Shown here one piece after another: positions 8,274-20,305 of a stretch of 64,000 nucleotides of DNA (its first letter is position 1; the number at the start of each line of letters is the position of its first letter). The notes below the pieces were generated by a model. It was not told the origin of the DNA, did no database searches, and saw nothing but the letters and a program-made list of their open reading frames with translations. A program made the position numbers and the translations under genes. This stretch comes from Boesenbergia rotunda (lineage: Eukaryota > Streptophyta > Magnoliopsida > Zingiberales > Zingiberaceae), in assembly GCA_024364735.1 (NCBI GenBank), contig JAGFNQ010000727.1:555757-619756 (forward strand), read 5' to 3'.

Positions 8274-9866
8274 TGTAACGCCCGCTTTTTTTTTCTCTTT
8301 CCATAAAGCGGTGTTACTTTAACATGGATAGGGCAGGTGGACATCATAATGCAGCGGAAAAACTTTAAACTTACACCTACCTGTACTTACTACCATTCCT
8401 AACATGATGACATGGGAACTTGACATATTAACTTCATACTTAGCATCATATCATGTCATACTTAGCATCAGGTCATAGAGTCACATAAGTCATCATTCAA
8501 GCACATAAGCAGCAAAGGTAAAGTTCTAGCATAAGACGAGTAAACATATTGTCTTCTTGGCCAAGTCACTACCACACACATGCATTCTTGCTCTCCTGCT
8601 ACTTTCTTACTGTCCCCTTGTGTGATCTGCGGTATAAGGAAATAAGACTATAAGCACACAGGCTTAGTAAGACTCTTTCCTACTCACTAAGACCATTCAT
8701 CACTTAATAATGAGCACATGAAACATTAACATACTTGGTGCTCTACTTAGAACATAAGTATCTAGGATCACTTAGCATATATTTGACATGGCATGAACAT
8801 AAACATAATAAACATTCATAGCATGGCATGATACATGGCATAAACCTAAACATAAATAAACATTCCTAGCATGGCATGATACATGGCATAAACATAAACA
8901 TAATAAACATTCTTATCATTGCATGATACGTCGCATAAACATAAACATAAACATAAATCGTTTACTATCAAGCATATTTTCTTGACATGAAACATAAGCA
9001 TAAGACATTACTATCATGGCAGAATGTATAACATGAATGAATGCATGAGTCTAATGCATATACATAAGGATGCTTAACTTTTAAAATCATACTTTTAAAT
9101 ACTTAAACATAATCATAACATCATTGGGGGTCCCCGGCTTGTACCACATACATATATCATAAGCGCGCATCCCTAAGTAAATACAAGGTAGCGAGCCCCG
9201 ACCTACTAGGGTAAGGACAGCATAGTCGGTAGTCCCAAAACCGGGGCGTTCTTAAGGTGCCCATCCCTGTTGCACAGCTTCGGTAGTGTCAGAACCGTGG
9301 ACAGCATAGTCGGTAGTCCAGAACCGGGGCGTTCTTAAGGTGCCCATCTCTTGGACCCATACTTCGGTCCAGTACAAGCTCATTCATAAAGTAAAATACT
9401 TCACATGCTTCATCATTCACACATCATGGTATGCATCTTTATTCATAAACATAGCATGCATCTTCATTTATAAAACATGGCATGCATCTTCATTCATAAA
9501 ACATGGCATGCTTACATAAAACATCATTCCTATTCCTAGTGCTTGCATGATCATGGCATCTAAGGTAAGCATTGTATTATATCCATTGCACATGATATAT
9601 TTACATAGACTATTTTCCTAATCCATGGAGCTTGCATGGTCATAATACATAAGGTAAGCATTGCATTTCATCCATAAGCATGGTATCTCTCACAAGCATG
9701 CATAGGTAGAACTTCCATAAACATGCTACCTACTATCCAAGTGCATGACATAGAACATAAGACATTCATGAATAACCCTATTAAGCATGACATAACCATA
9801 CACCCATGAAACATGGTACTTAAGGTTAGGGTTATTGGTAACATAATTTCTACCATATGCTTGAAC

Positions 9867-9920
<54 letters not shown>

Positions 9921-11411
9921 CATAATAAGCCATAAACCATCATTCTTCAAACCCTAACTCCTCCCATACCCTATTTATCTTGCTTGGCCGAAACTTACAA
10001 GGGGGAGTTCCATCCTTCAAATGACATGTAAGATAGCATAAGGAAAAAGGAACAACCATACATTACCCATAAGGCCATAAGAAGCCATTAGGGCTCATAA
10101 TTAGGGTTCACCCTAGCTTTTAGCCCTATTTTCTAGGGTTGGCCGAAACATGCTTGGACCATGGGTGCATGAATAAATTTGTAAAATTTCCAATTAATTA
10201 TCTAACACCTTCCATACCATACCATAGGAGCCATTGGACCCCCTTACTTGAGGTAAGCCCTAACTTCTTGCCCTAGGACCCTTCTTGGCCGAAACCTTTA
10301 GGGTCACAAGACCTTATGAAAATTCACACAAATTACCTTCAACCTCCCCTTGAATCATGGGGATACCCAAAGTACATACTTGAAAGGTTAGGCCCAATCC
10401 TAACCAAAGAATCATGGTAAGGGTCCCAAACCCTAAGGGGTCTTTAGGGTGCTCCAAAAATTCCCCAAAAATTATATTTATTTATATTCATCATGATAAC
10501 ACATTAGAAAACATGAGAGGGATTTTTAACATTACCTTGGACCCAAAACCTATGGTGGCCGAAACCCTAGGGTTAGGGTTCATGGCTCTTTTCTTTTTTT
10601 TCCAACATAAAATCTCAAACAAGACTTTCATATCATGGTAAACATCAAGGAGAGCTATTATACCACAGGTGAGGGAGTTTTACCTTGGTTAATCTTGATT
10701 ATAGACCTTAGATTTGGGAGAAGGATGAAGATCTTGTTGCCTCTTGACCACCCCTAGCCTATGTACCCTTGTAAAAGCCTTGGATCTTGGAGATGGAGCC
10801 TTAGGTGAACTTTTTCCAAGGGAGAATCCCCTCTTGGGGTTTCGGCTAGAGTGTGGGAGGAGGAAGAAGAAAAGTGGATTTGATGGAAGGAAGGAAGTAA
10901 CTCCCATTCCCCCTCTTTATAACCCATTAAGGAGGGTAAGTGAAGAGTCATGGTGTCTCTTCCCTTGGTGACTCTTCATTTTCCCTAAGCCTTAACCATA
11001 ATCTACTTCATTTCCTCATAGCACTCCCTTGCTAGGTGAATTGGTTAGAGAATGCATGGTTGTACAAGAGGTCCAAGGTTCAATCCTTGGTGCATGCACT
11101 AATTTTCCATTTTATTTTTATTTTATTTTTCTATTATTTCAAAAATTCCTTAAAAATTCCCCCATAATTATGTTAATATTTCTCATTAAAATCTCTTTAT
11201 ATTTCTATAAATTTTTACCTAAGATTCACCAATAATTATGGTACTATAAAGCCCATATAAGGCTCATTAGTGCCTATTTCCCCAATTTAAATGGAAAAAG
11301 CATGGATTTCTAGGTTAAAATTCGTGTTAATGTTCCTAGGTCCCCCGGAAAATTATCTAGACATGCTCAATATTTTAAAGAAATATTAGGAAAATTTTCC
11401 GGGTCGTTACA
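8274..11411 (-). mobile_element. Solo LTR 1 (Ty3/gypsy), minus orientation
   Basis: Read on the minus strand it starts TGTAACGACCCGGAAAATTT and ends AAGCGGGCGTTACA, 3138 bp, with no internal region. It is flanked by TGTAA (8269-8273) and TATAA (11412-11416), a 5-bp target duplication with one change. The host site is the very first bases of the B/C LTR. Content is LTR-like throughout, including the duplicated unit at 9225-9340 and the conserved GCTACC/GCGCGC block at 9138-9197. Such solo LTRs arise by recombination between the two LTRs of a full element. The several small ORFs across it look like chance. Confidence 0.88.
9871..9918. repeat. (AT)24 microsatellite
   Basis: An uninterrupted AT dinucleotide run inside solo LTR 1. 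It produces a spurious Ile-Tyr repeat ORF on the minus strand. Confidence 0.98.
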
Positions 11412-11937
11412 TATAACGCCCCAAATTTTCCGCTCTAGCGTAGTAATAATGGAACATGTGGACAAGAATAATATTATGAATTTACGGGGAAAAATTGTGA
11501 ATAAAGAAATGTTAGGCATTATCTTGACACGTAGTGGATGTGTGATAATTATGCTTAGGTATTATATTTAATGTTATGCTTATGTATCCTACACATGTAT
11601 GAATAAATAATGATATACATATGCATGTGTATGAATTAAACAAGTAGCATTCTCTAGGTGGCCTTTGGTTATGCGGGCTTGGAAAAAAATAATAAAAGGA
11701 AGAGAAAGCAAAAAGAAGAGGAGGTGCCAAGGATTGAACCTTGGACCTCAAAGAAAATCCAAGCCTTAAGAATGCATATGTAACCAATTCACCCAACAGG
11801 GGAGTGCTATTAGAAGAGGATGGGAAATTGTAGATAAGTGGGAAAGAAGATGAAGAGACACAAACAAATTGAAGAGACACCATTAAAGAGGTGTTTGCCT
11901 CTTTACTCACCATAAAAGGCCATGAAGAGGAGGAAAT

Positions 11938-14632
11938 TGTAACACCCCAAAATTTTTCCCATATATAATGATATGAGACATTCTTATGAAATGTCATGAT
12001 GGGCTTGGCTTAATGGGCTTTGATGTGGATTAGTGCAAAATATGATAAAAAGAAAGTGTAGAAAGGAGGAAGCAAGGATCGAACCTTGAACCTCCTAGTT
12101 GCACGAACCATATCTTAACCAATGCACCAAGGGTGTTTCATCTTGAGAGAATAAGGAATGCCCTAGTTAAAGCTAGGAAGGTGAAGAGACATGTTCCTTC
12201 ATGAGAATAGTATAAATAAGAGAGGAATAGGGGGAAAGAACTTTGATTCTTCTTCTTCCCCCCTCTCCCCACCGAACCCTAGAGCTCTCTTCTCCCTTTT
12301 CAATTTTCGAAAATACACTATAGGGTTCTAACCCTAGGGAATTGGAAGGAAGAAGACCCCATCCAAGGATCTTGCCCTCTACTAGGGCCAAGAGTTCTAG
12401 AGAAGTTCTAACAAGGGGAACTCTCACCCCTCCTTCAACCAAGGGTACCCTAAGGATTTAGAGAAGGTGAATTTCAAGTGAAAGGATGTAAGTATCCCCT
12501 CGCCTGCAGTGTAATTGTTGTTGTATGATTTCTTCTTCTTCCTTGGTTTTCGAAAAAGGGAGTTAGCCCTTGTGCAAGTTTCGACCACCCCTTAGGGGAA
12601 GGCCTTGACTACTCCTTGATGCATAAGGAGACCCCTTGGGACTTAGGGTATATTTATATGTTGTTTCCCTTCATGTTGTGATGACAACGACTAGGGTGAA
12701 CACCCTACAAGGTTTCGGTCAAGGATGGAAATTAGGGTTTAGGGTTGCATGATTATCCTATGATGTATCCATGCTTAGTAGTGTAGACAAGGTGTTTGTA
12801 TAAATGTTTGTGTGAATGTTTGATTTCAAAAACCCTAATTCCCCCTACCCTACACTTTCGGCCAACCCTAGAAGAATTAGGGTTTAGGGTGCATGATTAT
12901 CCTATGATGTAATCTATGCTTAATATGTTGCACGATATGTATGTGAGGTGTTTGTGTAAATGTTTGTGTGAAAGTTTGATTTCAAAAACCCTAATTCCCC
13001 TACCTTACACCATTTGGCCAACATGAATAGGTTAGGGTTTGTGAAGGTTAAACTACCCTATGAGATATGTTTATGTTTAGTAAGATGATATGTATATGCA
13101 TGTGATGTTTCAATGGAATGCTTGATTGGAAAACTCAACTTGCCCTAGCATGTAACTTTCGCCCAAGGCATGAAACATTAGGGTTGTGAAGGTTGATTAC
13201 CCATGATGTATGCTATGCTTAGTATGATACATGATGCATATATATGTGAAGCTTGTATGGGATGTTTGATGTCAAAAACCTAATCTATCCCTACCTTACA
13301 CCATTCGGCCAAACCCTAGTTTTAGAGTTAGGAAGACTTAAATTAAACCATGAAGCATGCTACCACTTCTTATGATATGAATATGATTTATGTGACCAAT
13401 CTTGTCATATATAAAGTATGGTTGAGTGGTTGAATTATGATGTATGTATGAGCATGTCTTATAGCCCATGGGGCACCCTTATGAATTGCATGTGATGTGT
13501 ATGATAAAATGTTTGAAAGGATACTCCACTAAGAATGGGATCAAGAGCACCCCTTATGTTATGAGATGTGTCCCTATGGGATCATGAGCACCCTTGAAGA
13601 GTGGTGTGTCCCTTGAGAGTGGATTTGGAGTACTCCTTAGTATATATATAAAAGCATGATAAGTATTTTACTTTGAAAGTTGTGTACCCGACTCGGAAGG
13701 GGGTCGTTAAACAAATCCGGGGTACATGTTAACTGAAGGTCATGGCTCCGGTAGGACGGAAGGGTCCTGCTCTAATGAGTTGGTGGCTCGCTATCCCAAT
13801 TCATTAGGGAACGCGCTTGATGTGGTACACAACTGGGCCCCTATATGATGTTAAAGTATTTTTAAGTAATACCTTTATGGAATTGTTTTGAAAACATTTA
13901 TTATATGTGAAGGGTATGCTTGAGATACTTTATACTGCTTGCTTAGAAACTTTGATGTTTAGTATGCTATGATAACCTCATGCTTATGATTCATTATGTG
14001 TACATGTTGTATTCTTTCGTATGGATTTTGCGAGTAGGACAGGATCCTTACTAAGCATTTATGCTTACTAGTTTATGTGTTGTCTTATGCTGCAGATAAG
14101 GGTAAGAGACACTTAAACTAAAGGAAGGGGCAGGAGGGCTGATGATGTGTGGGGTGGTGGCTCGGGAAAGAAAGATTCTTATATCTATTTTACTATGCTT
14201 ATGTTGATGTTTTCTTGATTATGAATGTTAGTGATTACACTTAGATTTCTCTTATACTTGATTATGTTGTGAGTTGAACTACTTGTGAACCTATCATGTC
14301 ATAGGATAACTCTTGATTATGATATTTCAAATGATGTTCTAGGATGTGAATTCATGTGTTACACTTTGCAATAGAACGTAAAACGTCACTATCATGATTT
14401 GTGAGTTACTGAACTTGCTATGCACCTACCATGTTCTAATCCTTAAAGCATGATATCTGATTGGCATGCACTGACTAGTATGCTTAGCACTTGTAAATAT
14501 CACTTGATAGTTTTAAAGAAGCATGCTCAATACTTAGTCCTTGCACTTTTGTTTTTTTTATTTCATGTTAAAATTATATGATTGATGGTACGTAACCCCG
14601 TCCCGAGAGTAGATATAAGGGCGGGCGTTACA
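11938..14632 (+). mobile_element. Solo LTR 2 (Ty3/gypsy, family of element A)
   Basis: Starts TGTAACACCCCAAAATTTTT and ends AAGGGCGGGCGTTACA, 2695 bp, flanked by GAAAT at 11933-11937 and 14633-14637. Removing it restores the collinear LTR seen at 17440-17470. It aligns with the LTR of element A, sharing the GTACCCGACTCGGAAGGGGG block and the GGGATCAAGAGCACCC duplication (13538-13612). No genes. Inserted after or independently of solo LTR 1, in the same host LTR. Confidence 0.9.
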
Positions 14633-15486
14633 GAAATGCCTAAGGCATTTTCGGCCAAGAAACCCCCCTTTTCTCTCCACCAAACTCTTCCCCTTCCTTC
14701 TCTCCCTCACCGAAATCCTTGCTGCCATTTCCAAGTCCTTCACCTCCTAGAGAAAACCGGACAAAAAGAAGAGAAGAACAAGAGGAGTGCTAGAGTTTAA
14801 GAGGTCTTTTCTTCTCCAAAATTTGGAGATCTTTTGGGAACATAAGCACAAGTGGTAAGACTCCCTCACCTGAAACATAATGGCTTTTTATGTGTTTTTA
14901 TGATTTTTATGTTTGCTTGTGATGTTGGGTGAAAGAGAATGGAAGAAAACCTTGAGGGAAGTTTCGGCCATAAAGGGGTAGCCCCTTTTCTATGTCCAAA
15001 AACTTAAAGGAAGAGTTCATGAAATTGTTACTACCTTTTTGTAATGAATATATGATGGATACATGGTGTTTGAATGCCCTCCATGATGTAAAGGACTTGG
15101 ATGAATTCGGCCAAGTCATGAAATGGATAAATGTTGATGCATGAAGTAGACTATTGTTCTAATGATTGTTTCCTTGCTATATAAATGTTTTAGGCCAAGA
15201 AATTTTGTGGAATCTATGCTAAGGGACCCCTATAACATTCGGCCAAGGGACCTTAAATTATGCCTTAAAACAGTTTTTTATAGACCTTCACGAAGTTATA
15301 GTTAAATCAAGTGATATGCATGTGATTGAGTGTTTTATTTCATGATGGAAATAATTTATACCTTAGGGTCAATACCTTATCTAAGTTGTTTGAGCCTAAA
15401 CTCATGCTCCATTCTATGTATTGATGTTTAGGAAAATGTTACATGTACCCATATGCATGATAATCCAAGTAGAACTCTATATCATA

Positions 15487-16204
15487 CACCTAAACTAGTG
15501 TTTGGTGAAGTACAAACTACTTTTGCACTTGTGAATGAATTCTTATGAAAAATATTCTTTTATTCCCATGTTATGTGAATGATTATGCTATGAAATCCCT
15601 ACTGTGAGTTTCAACAAATTACAAGAATAAGGTTTAAGAATAGGTTCGAGTACAAAGCATGCCCCTAAACTAGTGTTTAATGAAGCCTAGACTATCTTTA
15701 TGCTTGTATATGATCTTAATGGTAAAATATGTTTTTGTTTACATGTTATATGAACTTTTATACCATGTTATACATACTGTGAATTTTCACAAATTACAAG
15801 GGTAAGAGTTAAGAATAAGTGCAAGTACGATTCATGCACCCAAACTAAGATTTAGTGAAGATTAGTCTACTCTTGTACATGCTAATGATCTCTCATGTAA
15901 ATTATGTTTTATTTCCATGATTGGATGACTTTCATGCCATGTTATCTAGCTATGAATTTCAGACAAATACTTGTATAAGGGTTAAAAATAAGCTCAAGCA
16001 CAAAACATGCACCTAAACTAGTGTTCAATGAAGCCTAGACTGCCCTTGTGCTTGTATATGATTCCATGTGTAACATATATTTTTATTTTCATGATTATAT
16101 GACTTTTATACTATGTTATCCATGCTGTGAATTTTGGCCAATTACTAGAATAAAGGCTAAGAATAAGTTCAAGTACAATTCATGCACCTAAACTAGTGTT
16201 TAGT
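15487..16204 (+). repeat. 175-bp tandem array in the middle LTR
   Basis: The landmark CACCTAAACTAGTGTT recurs at 15487, 15662, 15837, 16010 and 16185, spacings 175, 175, 173 and 175. Each unit also carries an ATGTTAT/TGTGAATTT stretch and a GTTAAGAATAAG stretch. Units have diverged from each other but the period is strict. The last unit is cut off at the LTR breakpoint. Confidence 0.9.
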
Positions 16205-16225
16205 ACAATTCCATGTGTAGAATAT

Positions 16226-16903
16226 GACTTATGTCTAGCGAAATTCGCTTACAATAATAGCTACCAAGCTACTATCGGAATGACACCTTATGAAGCGTTA
16301 TATGGACGGAGATGTAGGTCTCCAATCTGTTGGTACGAGGGTGGCGAAAAGAAAGGGATGGGACTTCAGACGGATTTCATCGACGACACCACCCGAGCCA
16401 TACAGAGTATCTGCCAAAGAATAGAGACTGCCAAGAGCCGGCAGAAGAGCTATGCGGATCAGAGACGTAGACCTTTGGAGTTCGACGTCGGTGATTTGGT
16501 GTTCCTCCGAGTAGCTCCTATGAAAGTAGTAATGCGATTCGGCATGAAAGGAAAGCTTAGTCCACGATATGTGGGAGCGTACAAGATCCTGAACAGAGTG
16601 GGCAAGGTAGCTTACGAGCTGAAGCTACCTCAGGAGATGTCCGCTATCCACAACGTGTTCCACGTGTCGATGCTCAGAAAGTGCATTCCCAGTACCGACA
16701 AAGTGATTGAGCCTCATGTCGTACAGATCCAGGAGGACTTGAGTTGAGAAAGCAAACCCATTCGGATCCTGGATCGAGACGTCAAGAGACTAAGGAACAA
16801 GGAAGTGCCCTTAGTCAAAGTCTTGTGGCAAAGTCAGCAATCTGAAGAAGTTACCTGGGAACGTGAGGATGATATGAAACGAAAATATCCCAAGTTATTT
16901 TAA
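16226..16903 (+). pseudogene. pol: Integrase C terminus and chromodomain, element C
   Basis: Almost identical to 7560-8233 of element B. It begins in the integrase core at LAKFAYNNSYQATIGMTPYE and continues through FHVSMLRKCIPS to a TGA at 16745-16747 and a chromodomain-like segment ending in TAA at 16901-16903. The TGA before the chromodomain is shared with B; the second chromodomain stop of B is here a CAG. Only the tail of the internal region is present, with LTR sequence on both sides. Confidence 0.88.
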
Positions 16904-16924
16904 GTTCAAGGACGAACTTTTCAG

Positions 16925-16936
16925 AAGGGAGGGTGG
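16925..16936 (+). other. Polypurine tract, element C
   Basis: AAGGGAGGGTGG two bases before the LTR start TGTAACGCCCC at 16939; identical to the tract of element B. Confidence 0.88.
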
Positions 16937-18313
16937 ATTGTAACGCCCCAAATTTTCTGCTCTAGCGTAGTAATAATGGAACATGTGGCCAAGAATAATA
17001 TTATGAATTTATGGGGAAAATTTGTGAATAAAGAAATGTTAGGTATTATCTTGACACGTAGTGGATGTGTGATAATTATTCTTAAGTATTATATTTAATG
17101 TTATGCTTAAGTATCCTACACATGTATGAATAAATAATGATATGCATATGCATGTGTATGAATTAAATAAGTAGCATTCTCTAGGTGGGCTTTGGTTATG
17201 CGGGCTTGGAAAAAAATAATAAAAGGAAGAGAAAGCAAAAAGAAGAGAAGGTGCCAAGGATTGAACCTTGGACCTCAAAGAAAAGCCAAGCTTTAAGAAT
17301 GCATATGTAACTAATTCACCCAACAGGGGAGTGCTATTAGAAGTGGATGGGAAATTGTAGATAAGTGGGAAACAAGATGAAGAGACACAAAAAAATTGAA
17401 GAGACACCATTAAAGAGGTGCTTGCCTCTTCACTCACCATAAAAGGCCATGAAGAGGAGGAAATGCCTAAGGCATTTTCGGCCAAGAAACCCCCTTTTCT
17501 CTCCACCAAACTCTTCCCCTTCCTCCTCTCCCTCACCGAAATCCTTGCTGCCATTTCCAAGTCTTTCACCTCCTAGAGAAAAACGGACCAAAAGAAGAGA
17601 AGAACAAGAGGAGTGCTATAGTTTAAGAGGTCTTTTCTTCTCCAAAATTTGGAGATCATTTGGGAACATAAGCACAAGTGCTAAGACTCCCTCACCTGAA
17701 ATATAATGGCTTTTTATGTGTTTTTATGATTTTTATGTTTGTTTGTGATGTTGGGTGAAAGAGAATGGAAGAAAACCTTGAGGGAAGTTTCGGCCACAAA
17801 GGGGTACCCCCCTTTTCTATGTCCAAAAACTTAAAGGAAGAGTTCATGAAATTGTTACTATCTTTTTGTAAAGAATATATGATGGATACATGGTGTTTGA
17901 ATGCCCTCCATGATGTAAAGGACTTGGATGAATTCGGCCAAGTCATGAAATGGATAAATGTTGATGCATGAAGTAGGCTATTGTTGTAATGATTGTTTCC
18001 TTGCTATATAAATGTTTTAGGCCAAGAAATTTTCTGGAATCTATGCTAAGGGACCCCTGTATCATTCGGCCAAGGGACCTTAAATTATGCCTTAAAACAG
18101 ATTTTTATAGACCTTCATGAAGTTATAGTTAAATCAAGTGATATGCATGTAATTGAGTGTTTTATTTCATGATGGAAATAATTTATACCTTAGGGTCAGT
18201 ACCTTATCTAAGTTGTTTGAGCCTAAACTCATGCTCCATTCTATGTATTGATGTTTAGGAAAATGTTACATGTACCCATATGCATGATAATCCAAGTAGA
18301 ACTCTAGATCATA

Positions 18314-19020
18314 CACCTAAACTAGTGTTTGGTGAAGTACAAACTACTTTTGCACTTGTGAATGAATTCTTATGAAAAATATGCTTTTATTCCCATGTTA
18401 TGTGAATGATTATTCTATGAAATACCTACTATGAGTGTCGACAAATTACAATAATTAGGGTTAAGAATATGTTCGAGTACAAAGCATGCCCCTAAACTAG
18501 TGTTTAATGAAGCCTAGACTACCTTTATGCTTGTATATGACCTTAATAGTAAAATATATTTTTGTTTACATGTTATATGAACTTTTATACCATGTTATAC
18601 ATACTGTGAATTTCGGAAAATTACAAGGGTAAGGGTTAAGAATAAGTGCAAGTACGATTCATGCACCCAAACTAAGGTTTAGTGAAGATTAGTCTACTCT
18701 TGTACATACTAATGATCTCTCATGTAAATTATGTTTTATTTCCATGATTGGATGACTTTCATGCCATGTTATCTAGCTGTGAATTTCAGACAAATACTGG
18801 ATAAGGGTTAAAAATAAGCTCAAGCACAAAACATGCACCTAAACTAGTGTTCAATGAAGCCTAGACTACCCTTGTGCTTGTATATGATTCCATGTGTATC
18901 GTATGTTTTTATTTCCATGATTATATGACTTTTATACTATGTTATCCATGCTGTGAATTTTGGCCAATTACTAGAATAATGGCTAAGAATAAGTTCAAGT
19001 ACAATTCATGCACCTAAACT
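18314..19020 (+). repeat. 175-bp tandem array in the 3' LTR
   Basis: Same landmark as in the middle LTR, at about 18314, 18489, 18664, 18836 and 19011. The fifth unit changes after its first 20 bases into unique LTR sequence, so the array has a defined end. Confidence 0.88.
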
Positions 19021-19311
19021 AGTGTTTAGTGAAGTCAAGACTACTAGTGTACTTGGAAATGACCTCTTATCTAATGTATGCCTTTATTCCAATGTTTTGT
19101 GGGTTTTATGCTATGATATCCTTGCTATGAAGTTTTTGGCCAGCATGTATTAAGATGAGAAAAGAAAGATTAAACCAACATATTGCCTTGATTAAGACAA
19201 GCATGTTATATGTATGATGTATTGATGAAACTAACATGATTGTTGCTTCACTTACATGTGTTAAAAGAAAGGTCCTTCCATGTCTTACTATTTATGCTAA
19301 TGATTATGCCA

Positions 19312-19510
19312 TGAAAGTATGCGTATGTTTATGAATGATTGAATGCCTATAGTACATGCAATATGAAAGAATGAAAGAAAAAGAAAGAATGCATGTTCTA
19401 TATATGAAAGTATGCTTATGATTATGAATGATTGAATGTCTATAGTACATGTAATATGAAAGAAAGAAATAAAGAAAGGAATGCATGTCCTATATGAAAG
19501 AAAGAAAGAA
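19312..19510 (+). repeat. Tandem duplication of about 92 bp plus GAAA-rich tract
   Basis: The block ATGAAAGTATGCNTATG...GAATGATTGAATG...AGTACATG occurs twice, each followed by a GAAAGAAAG-type simple repeat. The ORFs rich in Phe, Ser and Tyr on the minus strand are products of this repeat. Confidence 0.85.
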
Positions 19511-20305
19511 AAGAAAAAATGCATGTATGTATTTTACTTTAAAGATTGGCTTGTACCAGATCTTGAAAATATCCACGGTTCCGGACTACCGATGATGCTG
19601 TCCCTAGGCTGAAAGATAGTAAGCCTAGAATGTAGACCCCTGTAGGTCGAGATTAGCTACCTCGCATCCTACATAGGGGTATGCGCGCTAAAAAAGAATG
19701 GGTACAAAGTCGGGGACCCCAAAGAAGATGATGTATATGATTTTAAAGTATTATTTACTATGTTTTCCAAAGAGCATCCTAATGTTTTGAAATGCACATG
19801 TTCTATGTTTATATGTCTTCATGTATCTTATGTGCCTTATGAATTTTATTCTATCCATGAAATGTTATATGTTTTAAAATGCATGCGACGTATGTATTTA
19901 GTGTGTAGGAAAGAGCTGACTATGTTTTATACTTATAGTTGTTTGCTTATGTTGCAGATCAACATAGAAATATCTGAGGAATGGGCAACTGCAGGAAGGG
20001 CTAATGTGTGTGGTGGCGACTTGACTGATCGATCCACTTTAGTGCCATCTATAGACTTAGTTCTTATTTCTAATAGGGCATATGTTGCTACTTTATGCAT
20101 GATACTTGCTAGTTCTTTTGGAGTTTATTTAACTATGAATGCTATTAGATGTTATATGATGTTATTACTTCCTTATCGTTGCATATGCTTTTAGTTATGT
20201 TTTATTTCCGCTGCAATGTTAGATTCATACGCAATGATATAAGTAAGTAAGAAAAAAAAAGGTAAAAGGTAACGCGCCGCCTAACGGTAAGGGGCGGGTG
20301 TTACA

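Larger units (their letters stand above)
8269..16204 (+). repeat. Middle LTR of the B/C complex, interrupted twice
   Basis: The LTR pieces are 8269-8273, 11412-11937 and 14633-16204, which align in order with 16939-19029 of the intact copy. The gaps are the two solo LTRs described separately. The 3' end is missing: near 16204 the sequence leaves the LTR and, after about 20 bases of filler, enters integrase sequence. It carries the five-unit array of 175 bp also seen in the intact copy. Confidence 0.85.
5034..20305 (+). mobile_element. Ty3/gypsy B/C complex: LTR-int-LTR-int-LTR remnant
   Basis: Three LTRs of one family share the sequence: 5034-5465 (3' end only), 8269-16204 (interrupted by two solo LTRs and lacking its 3' end) and 16939-20305 (complete, 3367 bp). 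The two internal regions are both heavily deleted: the first keeps the leader, acidic ORF and integrase; the second keeps only the integrase C terminus and chromodomain. This is what unequal recombination between tandem or neighbouring copies leaves. The right end joins the RNase H region of a minus-strand copia element at 20306, so the complex was inserted there. The left end is lost. Confidence 0.85.
16939..20305 (+). repeat. 3' LTR of the B/C complex, complete
   Basis: Begins TGTAACGCCCC and ends GGGCGGGTGTTACA, 3367 bp, the terminal bases being an imperfect inverted repeat. It includes the 175-bp array at 18314-19020, a 92-bp duplication at 19312-19500 and the conserved LTR block at 19651-19715. 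It is followed by copia RNase H sequence. No genes; the ORFs inside it recur in the other copies as LTR sequence. Confidence 0.9.

Noticed and set aside
9726..9950. ORF with an Ile-Tyr repeat
   Set aside because: Translation of the (AT)24 microsatellite in solo LTR 1.
10689..10971. Overlapping ORFs on both strands in solo LTR 1
   Set aside because: No domain, and frames on both strands of similar length in LTR sequence.
15487..16204. Regular repeats that might be taken for a CRISPR array
   Set aside because: Units are 175 bp without unique spacers, in plant LTR sequence.
17039..17971. ORFs at 17039-17569 and 17692-17971 with relatives at 11512-11997 and 14907-15119
   Set aside because: Repeated because the LTR is repeated; frames contain low-complexity and differ at the ends between copies.
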